This document shows positions 17,307-25,701 of a stretch of 64,000 nt of DNA, in pieces (the first letter of the stretch is position 1; every line of letters begins with the position of its first letter). The notes below the pieces were generated by a model. That model made no database searches, was not told where the DNA came from, and worked only from the letters and a program-made list of their open reading frames with translations. Source of the stretch: Lysobacter gummosus (GTDB lineage: Bacteria > Pseudomonadota > Gammaproteobacteria > Xanthomonadales > Xanthomonadaceae). A program made the position numbers and the translations under genes. Location: NCBI RefSeq assembly GCF_001442805.1, contig NZ_CP011131.1, forward strand, positions 4,836,001 to 4,900,000. The letters are read 5' to 3'.

Positions 17307-18350
17307 ATGAACGACTCCTGGCTCAACGACCCGGCGCAACTGTGGTCGGACTATCGCCCCACCCGACTGCTCGATCTGCCCGAACTGGCGCAACACTGCG
17401 GCGTGCGGCGCGTGCTGGCCAAGGCCGAGAACGAACGGCCGCTGGGCAATTTCAAAGTTCTCGGCGGCATGGTCGCCGGCCTGCGCGCGTTGAGCCGGCT
17501 GACCGGCGCGCGTTCGCTGGAGCAGTTGCGTCAGGCTTGCGGCGGCCGCGCAACGAGGCCGCGATTGATCTGCGCCAGCGACGGTAATCACGGCCTGTCG
17601 GTGAGCGCGGCAGCGCAGCGCGCAGGCGCGGCGGCGCGCGTCTACTTGCCCGCGGCGGTGTCGCCGGCGCGCGCCGCGCGCATCCGCGCGCTCGGCGGCG
17701 AGGTGGTGCGCGTGGACGGCAGCTACGACGACGCAGTGCTGGCCGCGCACGCCGCGGCGGCGCGCGGCGACGGCGTGTTGATCGCCGATACCAGCGCCGA
17801 CCCGGCCGATCCAGTGGTCGCCGATGTCATGGCCGGTTACGGCCTGATCGCGCGCGAACTGCACGCGCAGTTGCGCGAGCGCGCGCACGAACGACCCAGC
17901 CACGTCTTCGTGCAGGCCGGCGTCGGCGGACTCGCCGCGGCGATGGCCGAAGGCTTGCACGCGCAGTTGCGCCTGCCTGCGCGCATCGTCGCGGTCGAAC
18001 CGCGATCGGCCGCCTGCCTCGCCCACGCCTTGGCGCGCGCGGCGCCGGTGCGGATCGACGGCGACCTGGACACCTGCGCGGAAATGCTTTCGTGCGGTCT
18101 GGCCTCGGCCTCGGCATTGGCCGTGCTGCAGCGGCACCGGGTGAGCGCGTTGAGCGTCGATGAAGCCCAGTTGTCGGCCGCGCCCGCGCTGTTGCGCGCC
18201 GGCGGCGGGCCCGACAGCAGCGCGTCCGGCGCCGCCGGATGGGCCGGACTGCTGCATGCGACCGCCGATCCCGCCCTGCGCGATGCGCACGGCCTGGACG
18301 CCGACAGCAGCGTGCTGTTGCTGATCACCGAAGGCGCGATGCGCGAGTAG
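17307..18350 (+). CDS. PLP-dependent ammonia-lyase (diaminopropionate ammonia-lyase-like)
   Basis: 347 aa fold-type II PLP enzyme. The Schiff-base Lys is in ERPLGNFKVLGG, the substrate-binding loop is CASDGNHGLSVSAAA, the phosphate loop is QAGVGGLAAAMAEG, and the C-terminal LLLITEGAM matches the ITEG end motif of diaminopropionate ammonia-lyase/threonine dehydratase relatives. Likely deaminates a hydroxy- or amino-substituted amino acid to a keto acid. It lies downstream of the Lrp regulator in the same direction. Confidence 0.85.
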   Translation: MNDSWLNDPAQLWSDYRPTRLLDLPELAQHCGVRRVLAKAENERPLGNFKVLGGMVAGLRALSRLTGARSLEQLRQACGGRATRPRLICASDGNHGLSVSAAAQRAGAAARVYLPAAVSPARAARIRALGGEVVRVDGSYDDAVLAAHAAAARGDGVLIADTSADPADPVVADVMAGYGLIARELHAQLRERAHERPSHVFVQAGVGGLAAAMAEGLHAQLRLPARIVAVEPRSAACLAHALARAAPVRIDGDLDTCAEMLSCGLASASALAVLQRHRVSALSVDEAQLSAAPALLRAGGGPDSSASGAAGWAGLLHATADPALRDAHGLDADSSVLLLITEGAMRE

Positions 18351-18431
18351 AGCGGTGCACGCAGCGCGCATTCGTTCGCAAGTAATGCGTGAACCGGCAA
18401 CGACGCGACCGCGAACGCTCGCGTCGCGGCA

Positions 18432-19325
18432 TCACCGCCGCGACAGGCAATCGAGCAGGAATTCCACGGTCGCGCGCACACCGGGCAACTGGCCGCGGCG
18501 ATGCGGCATCACCAGCGTCGTCGTCACCTGTCCCGCGCTCCATTGCGGCAGCACCCGGCGCAGGCGGCCGTCTGCGAGTTCGTCGCGGCACATGCGCTGC
18601 GGCAACACCGTCACGCCGAGCCCGGCGACCGCGGCGGCGCACAGCACGCGGCCTTCGTTGGCGGTCATGCGCGCGATCGGCTCGACCTCGATGCGGGCGC
18701 CAGCCGCGTCTTCGAGCGTCCACGCCGTGCGTCCGGACAGGCCGGTCAGCAGGGCGTCGTGCCCGGCCAGATCCTGCGGCCGCTGCGGTTCGCCGCGCTG
18801 CGCCAGATACGCCGGCGCGGCGACCACGACGATGGTTTCCACCAGCGCCTGACGCTGGATCAGGCCCGAATCGGGCAAGGGCGCGAAGTGGCTGCGCACG
18901 CCGATGTCGTAGCCCTCCTGGACCAGATCGACCCAGCGATCGCTGACGTCGAGTTGCACATGCAGGCGCGGATACGCCCGCGCCAGCGCCGGCAGATGTT
19001 CGGCCAGATAGTCCTGCGCGGTCGGCACGCCGCAGGTGATGCGGACCTTGCCGCTGGGTTCGGCGACGCGGCGGCGCACGATGTTCTCCGCCGCCTCGGT
19101 TTCGATCAGCGCCGCGCGCGCGTGCTCGTGGAAGTCGCGGCCGGTGTCGGTGAGGGTGAAGCTGCGCGAGGTGCGGTGGATCAGGCGCACGCCGAGTTCC
19201 TCCTCCAGCGCCGCCACCCGCTTGCTGACCGTGGACTTGGGCACGCCGAGCCGGCGCGAGGCCGCGGCGAAGCCGCCGTGCTCGACCGCGGCGGCGAACA
19301 AGACCAGATCGTTGAGATTGAGCAT
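18432..19325 (-). CDS. LysR-type regulator divergent from a GST gene
   Basis: 297 aa from MLNLNDLVLFAAAVEHGG. N-terminal winged HTH (FAAASRRLGVPKSTVSKRVAALEEELGVRL) and a periplasmic-binding-protein-like effector domain. A GTG 12 codons upstream is possible but falls on the operator-like palindrome. The STVSKRV recognition helix and HRTSRSF resemble the CrgA/DsdC-like clade that often controls neighbouring oxidoreductase or GST genes. It probably regulates the divergent GST through the 19345-19390 sites. Confidence 0.88.
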   Translation of the reverse strand: MLNLNDLVLFAAAVEHGGFAAASRRLGVPKSTVSKRVAALEEELGVRLIHRTSRSFTLTDTGRDFHEHARAALIETEAAENIVRRRVAEPSGKVRITCGVPTAQDYLAEHLPALARAYPRLHVQLDVSDRWVDLVQEGYDIGVRSHFAPLPDSGLIQRQALVETIVVVAAPAYLAQRGEPQRPQDLAGHDALLTGLSGRTAWTLEDAAGARIEVEPIARMTANEGRVLCAAAVAGLGVTVLPQRMCRDELADGRLRRVLPQWSAGQVTTTLVMPHRRGQLPGVRATVEFLLDCLSRR

Positions 19326-19344
19326 GCCCGCAAAGTACACAAGC

Positions 19345-19390
19345 GTGGACTTTGAGTCCACTTTTCCCCGACTACACAGCCAAAGTCCAC
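19345..19390. promoter_or_regulatory. Candidate LysR operator between the regulator and GST
   Basis: A perfect 7-bp inverted repeat, GTGGACT-TTG-AGTCCAC, lies at 19345-19361. A further half-site AAGTCCAC follows at 19383-19390. These lie in the 140-bp divergent promoter region just upstream of the LysR gene, as expected for autoregulation and activation of the GST. Confidence 0.65.
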
Positions 19391-19465
19391 GAACTTACAG
19401 TGACTCCACCGCCGCGACACGCACACAGCCTGTGTCCCGGCTCACTCACTTAAGAAGGAAACCCC

Positions 19466-20170
19466 ATGTCCCCGATCCTTTACTACGGCGTCCCCTCCGG
19501 CTGCTCGTTCGGCTCCATCGTCGCGCTGGAATGGTCCGGCCTGCCCTACCGGCTGGCGCGAGTGGAGATGCCCGAGATGATCCACACCGACGCCTACCGC
19601 ACCATCAACCCGGTCGGCGAAACCCCGGCGCTGCTGACCGAGTCGGGCGACGCCTTGGTCGAAAGCATGGCCATCCTCAACCACATCGGCGCCAACGCCG
19701 TCGCCAGCGGCATCGCCTACCGGCAGGGCACGCGCGAGTTCGACGAACTCAACCGCATGCTCGCTTTCCTCAACACCACCTTCTTCAATTCCTTCGCCTC
19801 GCTGTGGCATGTTCTGGAGCACGAAGTGGACGAGGCGACCAAGGCCGCGCTGACCGAATACGGTCGCGGCCGCGTGGTGCGGGCGCATGAGGAGTTGGAG
19901 CGCATGCTCGGCGACAAGCCCTGGCTGCTGGGCGAACATCGCACCTTGGCCGATGCGTATTTCGTCGGCATTGCCCGCTGGACCAAGTATCACGAGGTCG
20001 TCGATCGTCGCGACTATCCGAACTTGCAGCGCCTGTACGACAAGCTGCAGGCCGATCCGGCGGTGGTTTTCGCGCATGCGATCGAACAGCAGCAGCCGGC
20101 TCGCAGCAGCGGCGGGTTTCTAGGCGAGGTCGCTTTGGATGAGGCGGTGCGGTACAAGCGGGCGGCTTGA
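19466..20170 (+). CDS. Glutathione S-transferase
   Basis: 234 aa. N-terminal thioredoxin fold (LYYGVPSGCSFGSIVALEWS; the SGCSFGS loop places the active-site Ser/Cys), NPVGETPALLTESG cis-Pro region, DALVESMAILNHI, and a helical C-terminal domain containing WLLGEHRTLADAYFVGIARW (N-capping box). GAAGGA precedes the ATG. Divergent from the LysR regulator, its probable controller. Confidence 0.9.
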   Translation: MSPILYYGVPSGCSFGSIVALEWSGLPYRLARVEMPEMIHTDAYRTINPVGETPALLTESGDALVESMAILNHIGANAVASGIAYRQGTREFDELNRMLAFLNTTFFNSFASLWHVLEHEVDEATKAALTEYGRGRVVRAHEELERMLGDKPWLLGEHRTLADAYFVGIARWTKYHEVVDRRDYPNLQRLYDKLQADPAVVFAHAIEQQQPARSSGGFLGEVALDEAVRYKRAA

Positions 20171-20188
20171 TCGGCGCTTGGAGAGTTA

Positions 20189-20372
20189 AGAGCAAATCCC
20201 CCCTGCCCCCCCTTTTTCAAAGGGAACCGATCGCCGCGAATCCTCGAGGCCTGCAGGCAGACGCGCTGATATGACGCGTCGATTTACCTACGCAGGCCTT
20301 GCGGCTTCAACTCGTCCCATCCCTTTAGAAAAGGGGGCAAGCATCCGCGAAGCGGATGCGGGGGATTTGAGC
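20189..20372. repeat. Pair of inverted C-rich intergenic repeats
   Basis: Unit A at 20189-20224 (GAGCAAATCCCCCCTGCCCC, then TTTTTCAAAGGG) and unit B in inverse orientation at 20321-20372 (CCCTTTAGAAAAGGGGGC, with an inserted GCATCCGCGAAGCGGATGC hairpin, ending GGGGGATTTGAGC) bound a ~95-bp centre. A related unit lies at 25580-25657. This is a dispersed intergenic repeat, possibly a mobilisable MITE-like element or a terminator module. No gene is seen in the gap. Confidence 0.7.
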
Positions 20373-20386
20373 TGTTGCTGTCGCCC

Positions 20387-21526
20387 TCAAGCCTCAGCAA
20401 CCGCCTCAGCCCGCACCAGCGGCCGCCGCTTGCCCGGCCGGCTAGGCCACGCATGCCGCAAGATCCGCCAAATCACCTGCGCGAACTGCTTAGGCAGCGA
20501 ACCAGTATCGTAATGCTGGCCGTATCGCCCGCAGATCTCCCGAACCTCCACCGCCAACGCCGCATAGCGCCGCGCCGGAATGTCCGGATAGAAATGATGC
20601 TCGATCTGATGGCTCAGATTGCCCGTCATCAGATCCATCCACTTGCCGCCGGTAAGATTCGCCGACCCGCGCAACTGGCGCAGATACCAATGCCCGCGCG
20701 ACTCGTTGCGTACCGATTCCTTCGGGAACACTTCCACATCCGTGGTGAAGTGACCGCAGAAGATCACCGTGTAAGTCCAGATGTTGCGCATCACGTTGGC
20801 GATCAGGTTGCCGATCAGCACCGGCAGGAAAAACGGCCCGGCCAGCGCCGGAAACAGCACGTAGTCCTTGAGCAACTGCTTGCCCATCTTGCGGCCGACC
20901 GGCGCGAACTTGCGCCACATCGCCCGATGCGTGGTCTTGCCGGCCAGCCAGCGGCCCACGCGCAGTTCCTGGATCGCCACGCCCCACTCGAACAGGATCG
21001 CGAACACCACCGCGATGAACGGCTGCAGCAGATAGAACGCGCGCCAGCGCTGCTCGGGGAACAGACGCAGCAGGCCGTAGCCGATGTCGTCGTCCATGCC
21101 GCGCACGTTGGTCCAGGTGTGGTGCATGTAGTTGTGGGTTTTGCGCCAGTTGTCGCCGGTGGCGACGATGTCCCACTCGTAGGTCTTGCCGTCCAGGTGC
21201 GGATCGCGCATCCAGTCGTACTGGCCGTGCATGACGTTGTGGCCGACTTCCATGTTCTCCAGGATCTTCGCCAGGCCCAGCAACACCGTGCCGGCGATGC
21301 AGGCCGGCCAGAACAGCCACGACACGAACGCACCGCCGATCGCGCCGACGAACAGCAGCAGGCGGCCGAACAGGCTGATGTAGCGCACGGCCGCGACCAC
21401 GCGGCGGATGTAGTCGGCATCGACCCGGCCCAGTTGGGCGACGGTGCGCGCGCGCAGCGCGTCGAGTTCTTCGCCGAAGCGGTCGAGTTCGGTCGGGGTC
21501 AGCGGACGATTGCGGGCAGTGGTCAT
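20387..21526 (-). CDS. Fatty acid desaturase (DesB-like)
   Basis: 379 aa integral membrane di-iron desaturase. The three His boxes are HNVMHGQ (HxxxH), HNYMHHTW (HxxHH) and QIEHHFYPD (QxxHH). Hydrophobic pairs flank them (LLLFVGAIGGAFVSWLFWPA; FFLPVLIGNLIANVM). It introduces a cis double bond into acyl chains aerobically, taking electrons from a ferredoxin-type reductase. That reductase is encoded 7 bp upstream on the same strand, matching the desC-desB order of Pseudomonas. Confidence 0.88.
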   Translation of the reverse strand: MTTARNRPLTPTELDRFGEELDALRARTVAQLGRVDADYIRRVVAAVRYISLFGRLLLFVGAIGGAFVSWLFWPACIAGTVLLGLAKILENMEVGHNVMHGQYDWMRDPHLDGKTYEWDIVATGDNWRKTHNYMHHTWTNVRGMDDDIGYGLLRLFPEQRWRAFYLLQPFIAVVFAILFEWGVAIQELRVGRWLAGKTTHRAMWRKFAPVGRKMGKQLLKDYVLFPALAGPFFLPVLIGNLIANVMRNIWTYTVIFCGHFTTDVEVFPKESVRNESRGHWYLRQLRGSANLTGGKWMDLMTGNLSHQIEHHFYPDIPARRYAALAVEVREICGRYGQHYDTGSLPKQFAQVIWRILRHAWPSRPGKRRPLVRAEAVAEA

Positions 21527-21533
21527 GAGCGGA

Positions 21534-22640
21534 TCACAGATCGAGGACGAGGTGGCTGGTCGCGCTGTTCACGCACAGACGCAGCGAAGACACCGGTTCG
21601 GCCTGAACATCGCCGGTGTGCAGATGACGGGTGGTGCCGGAGGTTTTGCCGCACGAGCAGGTGTTGCACAGACCCATGCGGCAACCCGAGGGCAGCTTCA
21701 GGCCTTGCGATTCCAGCGCGGTCAGCAGCGACTCGCCGCGCGGCAGTTCCACGGTGCGGCCGCTGCGCGCGAGCAGGACTTCGACCGTGCCGCTTTCTTC
21801 CAGCGTGCGCGGCGGCGGCGTGAAAGCTTCCGCGGCGAAGGCGCGCGCCTGCGCGGCGCCGGACTCGCGCGCCTGCACGACGAAACCGCCCGGGCCGCAG
21901 GCATAGACCTGACGCGCGGACAGATCGCCGACATGCCTGGCCAGCAGCGCCGGATCGATGCGGCCGGCGTCTTCGTCGTCGTCGCGCGGCTCCTGCCGGG
22001 TCAGCAGAAAGCGCACGCGGAAATTCGGATGCCGGGCCGCGATCTCGCGCAGCTCATCGACGAAACATAATTCTTCGCGGCGACGCGCCCAATACAACAC
22101 GGTCAGCGGCGCCGGCATGCCTTGCGCGGCCAGTTCGCGCGTCATCGCCATCAACGGCGTGATGCCGCTGCCGGCGGCGAGAAACAGCCACGCGCCATCG
22201 ACGCGTTCGGGCAGCACCATGTCGCCGAAAGCGGCGCCGAGTTCCAGCACGTCGCCGACCTTGGCCTCGCCGTGCAGATGGCGGCTGAGCTTGCCGCCCT
22301 CGATCGCCTTGACCGTGATGGCGATGCGGCCGTCGCCGCGCGGCGCGTGCGACAGGCTGTAGCTGCGCTGCACCAGGACACCATCGATACGCGCGCCGAC
22401 CATCAGATGCTGACCGGCGCGGGCGCCGCGCCAGTGCCGGTTCGGCGCCAGCAGCAGGGTCACCGCGTCGGCCGAGGCCTCGCTGCGGCCGACGATGCGC
22501 GCCAGCGAGCGCTCCCAGGACCAGGTCGGATGGAGCCTGGAGGCCCAGAAATCAAAGACTTGCGGAGCCACCAGGGGCGCGATGAGCCGTCGAAGACGGC
22601 TCTGGGGGCGGCGGGTGGAGGGGCGGATGGCAGCGTTCAT
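21534..22640 (-). CDS. Ferredoxin reductase with fused 2Fe-2S domain (DesC-like)
   Basis: 368 aa from MNAAIRPSTRRPQSRLRRL. FAD domain (RSYSLSHAPRGDGRIAITVK; RSYS is the flavin-binding motif), NAD(P)-binding domain (FLAAGSGITPLMAMTREL, VYACGPGGFV), and a C-terminal plant-type [2Fe-2S] ferredoxin with LPSGCRMGLCNTCSCGKTSG and a distal Cys (SLRLCVN). It supplies electrons to the desaturase. The ATG at 22640 was chosen because further upstream codons cross the operator region. Confidence 0.9.
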   Translation of the reverse strand: MNAAIRPSTRRPQSRLRRLIAPLVAPQVFDFWASRLHPTWSWERSLARIVGRSEASADAVTLLLAPNRHWRGARAGQHLMVGARIDGVLVQRSYSLSHAPRGDGRIAITVKAIEGGKLSRHLHGEAKVGDVLELGAAFGDMVLPERVDGAWLFLAAGSGITPLMAMTRELAAQGMPAPLTVLYWARRREELCFVDELREIAARHPNFRVRFLLTRQEPRDDDEDAGRIDPALLARHVGDLSARQVYACGPGGFVVQARESGAAQARAFAAEAFTPPPRTLEESGTVEVLLARSGRTVELPRGESLLTALESQGLKLPSGCRMGLCNTCSCGKTSGTTRHLHTGDVQAEPVSSLRLCVNSATSHLVLDL

Positions 22641-22650
22641 AGCCGGAACT

Positions 22651-22690
22651 ATACACATATCCGCACAGGTGTGTGCACAACCGTATATTA
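22651..22690. promoter_or_regulatory. Divergent des promoter/operator region
   Basis: Between the ferredoxin reductase and the TetR-type gene lie ATACACATATCC, the inverted repeat GCACA-GGTG-TGTGC (22663-22676), the palindrome TGTGCACA and an AT-rich TATATTAATT. This is the only AT-rich patch nearby and fits a TetR operator over a promoter. The consensus differs from the known Pseudomonas DesT site. Confidence 0.55.
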
Positions 22691-22711
22691 ATTCCGTAAC
22701 AGAGGTATCAT

Positions 22712-23419
22712 GTGCGCTGCCCGTCTTCGCGCCAGCCATCCGTGAGCCAACGCCTCCATACCGATATCGACGCCGATACGCACCCGGGCCGCAAGGCGAC
22801 GATCTCCCGTGAGGACCTGATCGCCGCCGCGCTGAAACTGATCGGACCGCACCGCAGCGTGTCCAGCCTGAGCCTGCGCGAGGTCGCGCGCGAAGCGGGC
22901 ATCGCCCCGAACAGTTTCTATCGCCAATTCCGCGACACCGACGAACTGGCGGTGGCGCTGATCGACCTCGCCGGACAATCCCTGCGCCAGATCGTCGGCG
23001 AAGCGCGCCAGCGCGTGGCCGCGCGCCGCAGCATCGTGCGCAGCTCGATCGAAGCGTTCATGGATCAACTGCGCGCCGACGACAAACTGCTGCACGTACT
23101 GCTGCGCGAAGGCACGGTCGGCTCGGACGCGTTCAAGCGCGCGGTCGATCGCGAGCTGTCGTTTTTCGAAGAAGAGCTGCGGGTCGACCTGATCCGCCTG
23201 GCCGCGATCGACAAGGTCACGCTGTACGAACCGGCCCTGGTCGCGCGGTCGATCACCCGCCTGGTGTTCGCCATGGGCGCCACCGCCATGGACATGCCGC
23301 GCGAGAAAGACCCCGAGCTGATCGAACAGATGAGCGTGATGGTGCGGATGATCCTGGCCGGCTCACGGGCGATGTCGATGGCGGCGAAGAACGCGGCCAG
23401 AAGCGCGGCCAATCGCTGA
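22712..23419 (+). CDS. TetR family regulator, FabR/DesT-like
   Basis: 235 aa from a GTG with GAGG seven bases upstream (a later GTG at 22742 has no such site). The HTH reads LSLREVAREAGIAPNSFYRQFRDTDEL, almost the FabR/DesT signature. The C-terminal helical domain has the acyl-CoA-sensing type length. In Pseudomonas, DesT represses desCB and senses the saturated/unsaturated acyl-CoA ratio. Its placement divergent to a desC-desB-like pair supports the same role here. Confidence 0.87.
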   Translation: MRCPSSRQPSVSQRLHTDIDADTHPGRKATISREDLIAAALKLIGPHRSVSSLSLREVAREAGIAPNSFYRQFRDTDELAVALIDLAGQSLRQIVGEARQRVAARRSIVRSSIEAFMDQLRADDKLLHVLLREGTVGSDAFKRAVDRELSFFEEELRVDLIRLAAIDKVTLYEPALVARSITRLVFAMGATAMDMPREKDPELIEQMSVMVRMILAGSRAMSMAAKNAARSAANR

Positions 23420-23452
23420 GCGCGTTCCGGCGCTGGCGCCACCGCGCGCAGA

Positions 23453-23923
23453 TCAGCGCAGCGGCAATTCGAAGAACGACATCGGCTGCGCATCGGGCGT
23501 GGCCAGCAGGCTGGCCAACAGCGCGGCGAACTGCCTGGGATCGGGTTCGCAGCCCGGGCCCCAGTTGTAGCGCCCGCGCGCGTCGCGCTCGGCGATCATC
23601 GTCAACTCCCTGCCGTCGGGCAGCACGGATTTTTCCAGATAAAACACCCGCACCGGCTGCGGGCGCACGATAACGGCGAGGAAATACACTTCGTTGCGCT
23701 GCTGCGGCGCGGGCAGGCTCAACATCAGCATGCTCGGCCCGTCTTCGCCGACGCGCAGGCGGTCGATCGCGATGCCGTCCTCGCCGACGCGATCGTCCTC
23801 GGGCAGATCCTCGCCGACCTGCGCCCAGAACTTGCGCAAGGCCTGCACGCCGCCTTCGCCGCCGAACGCGTTGACGAAGGCCACCGGTTCGCCGACGGCG
23901 AAATCGGCCAGCAGGTATTTCAT
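23453..23923 (-). CDS. Hypothetical protein
   Basis: 156 aa from MKYLLADFAVGEPVAFVNAF. No family recognised. Beta-rich, with VYFLAVIVRPQPVRVFYLEK and ELTMIAERDARGRYNWGPGC. No signal peptide or membrane segment. Neighbours give no functional hint. The start at 23923 was preferred to an upstream Met seven codons earlier on codon context only. Confidence 0.6.
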   Translation of the reverse strand: MKYLLADFAVGEPVAFVNAFGGEGGVQALRKFWAQVGEDLPEDDRVGEDGIAIDRLRVGEDGPSMLMLSLPAPQQRNEVYFLAVIVRPQPVRVFYLEKSVLPDGRELTMIAERDARGRYNWGPGCEPDPRQFAALLASLLATPDAQPMSFFELPLR

Positions 23924-24018
23924 TCGCAGATGATGGGCGCGCATGGGCGGACTCGATCGATATCGCGGGAAAGAAGTCTTGCGCGGGTTATCGGCGAAGC
24001 GGACATCGCCGGCGCGGC

Positions 24019-24489
24019 TCAGCGCAGATCATTGACCACGATGCCGCGCTTGCGCAATCGCTCGATGATCTCCCGATCGTGGTGCTTCCACAGATCCCCG
24101 GCCACCACCGCCTCGGTGCTGCCGTCCTCGTAGGTTGCCGTCCACACTTCCTCGCTCACCCGTCGGCCGCGCCGCGCCGTGCGTTCGCGCACGCCGATCG
24201 CGATCTCGCGCACCCGCGCCAGATCGAAACCTTTCGGCCCGTAGCCGGGCATGAACCAGATCCCGTGCGGCTGCTCCAGGCGTCGCTCATCTAGCGTCAC
24301 CCGATCGAGAAACATCCCCGGCGCCATCACCCCGCCGACCAGCGCCGCCATCAGGAAACACACGAAGGCAAAACGCAGCGCCAGCTTCTGCTTATGGCGC
24401 CGCTTGATGAAGAACACGCCCAGGGCGGCCAGCGCCAGGGCTACCGCGGTTACGGCCAGCGGGATGTAGAGCGCGAGCTTGTAGGTCAT
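24019..24489 (-). CDS. Hypothetical two-TM membrane protein
   Basis: 156 aa. Two hydrophobic helices are at residues about 5-27 (ALYIPLAVTAVALALAALGV) and 38-57 (FAFVCFLMAALVGGVMAPGM). A soluble C-terminal part follows (VREIAIGVRERTARRGRRVS, YEDGSTEAVVAGDLWKHHD). No known family. The ATG at 24489 begins MTYKLALYI; the region upstream in frame lacks coding character. Confidence 0.65.
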   Translation of the reverse strand: MTYKLALYIPLAVTAVALALAALGVFFIKRRHKQKLALRFAFVCFLMAALVGGVMAPGMFLDRVTLDERRLEQPHGIWFMPGYGPKGFDLARVREIAIGVRERTARRGRRVSEEVWTATYEDGSTEAVVAGDLWKHHDREIIERLRKRGIVVNDLR

Positions 24490-24603
24490 TGCAGAGTGTT
24501 CCTGGGCAAGGCGGGCGGTGATCCGGCGCGGATGTTCCCACGCGCGCTTACGCGGCGCCGCTAGGGAAAACCCCACGCAGCAGACGTCTGCCAAGCATTA
24601 CGT

Positions 24604-25446
24604 TCAGACCGCGCCCTGCCCCGGCTGCGCCAGCTCGATCCGTTCGAGTATCGCGCTCCAGATCGCCCGGGGCGGCGCCGCGGCGTAGCCCGATTCCTGC
24701 GCATCATTGCATTCGATGACGATCCAGCGACCGTCCACGGCCCTGGCTATATCGACCACAAGGAACGGCACTTGCAGACGCCGCGCCGCCTCGTGCGCCA
24801 GCGCGAGTCCGGTGTCGATATCGTCGCAGGCATAGTCGGCCGCCTGATACCAATAGCGGCCCCACCCCACGCAATGCCCGCGCCACCAGAAACTACGGAA
24901 CTCCATCGACGCCGGCACCTTTCCGGGGATACCGCCCGCTACCGGCTGCAGCGGCACGAACTCGCGCACGACCGGCCGCTGCCAATGCAGTACCGGATCG
25001 CGGCGGTATTGCTCAGCGGCCCATACGTATTGACCGCGATCGCGAATGATCGACAGTTTCAGATTGTGCTTGTTGGTCTGACGCGAGCCCTTGAGGAAGA
25101 TCGGCCAGGCAAACTCGCGCTCTATCTCCGTCGCGTCCGGCAATTGCTCGAAAATCCGCGTGCGCGGCGTCATGTCGGTCAGTAGCGGATACCACACCGA
25201 CAACTCGCTGGCCCGCTCGTGCTGCTCGGGCGTGTTCACCGGACGCAAACCCCAATCGAGCTTTTCCTGGTACTGCGCGGCATAGTCCTCGACCGCGCCG
25301 ACGCGCAGGACGCAGGGGGTGTCGCCTTCGAAAAATGCCGGATGGCTGCAGCGAAAATACAGTTCGAAATCGAAGTCGTAGACCGCGACGCCGACCGGCG
25401 CGCTGACGATCGTCAACTTGTCTTCCAATAATGCGATCCGCAGCAT
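24604..25446 (-). CDS. ATP-grasp domain protein
   Basis: 280 aa. A C-terminal ATP-grasp-like half is visible: FLKGSRQTNKHNLK (nucleotide-binding Lys), VVREFVPLQPVAGG, SMEFRSFWWRGHCVGWGRYW, and metal-binding VPFLVVDIARAVDGRWIVIECND (Asp and Glu-x-Asn-Asp). Proteins of this type (DUF4343-like) form carbon-nitrogen ligase products or peptide modifications. No partner gene is adjacent, so the substrate is open. Confidence 0.75.
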   Translation of the reverse strand: MLRIALLEDKLTIVSAPVGVAVYDFDFELYFRCSHPAFFEGDTPCVLRVGAVEDYAAQYQEKLDWGLRPVNTPEQHERASELSVWYPLLTDMTPRTRIFEQLPDATEIEREFAWPIFLKGSRQTNKHNLKLSIIRDRGQYVWAAEQYRRDPVLHWQRPVVREFVPLQPVAGGIPGKVPASMEFRSFWWRGHCVGWGRYWYQAADYACDDIDTGLALAHEAARRLQVPFLVVDIARAVDGRWIVIECNDAQESGYAAAPPRAIWSAILERIELAQPGQGAV

Positions 25447-25579
25447 GGCCGTGTCCCTACGATGGCCGCGGACGCTATCTCGCGTCGCGTGCTCTGGTGG
25501 GAACGATAACGTCTGGCCGGGAAAAAACCACTGCGGCCGTGGTTGATCCGGCCTGTGGCATCGTCATGCGTACGGTTGA

Positions 25580-25657
25580 AGAGCCAATCCCCCGCGCGGC
25601 GGGCGCTCCCGTACTTCGGGCTTTCGTCGCGCGCAGCCCCCCTTTTTCAAAGGGGGC
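25580..25657. repeat. Third copy of the C-rich intergenic repeat
   Basis: GAGCCAATCCCCCGCGCGG, a central hairpin-like CCCGTACTTCGGG, and AGCCCCCCTTTTTCAAAGGG resemble the units at 20.2-20.4 kb. It sits in the 255-bp gap between the ATP-grasp start and the end of the 861-aa gene. Confidence 0.65.
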
Positions 25658-25701
25658 GAATTTACGCGCCTGTTTGTGGCCTGGGTCTGTCGGCCCGGCG
25701 G

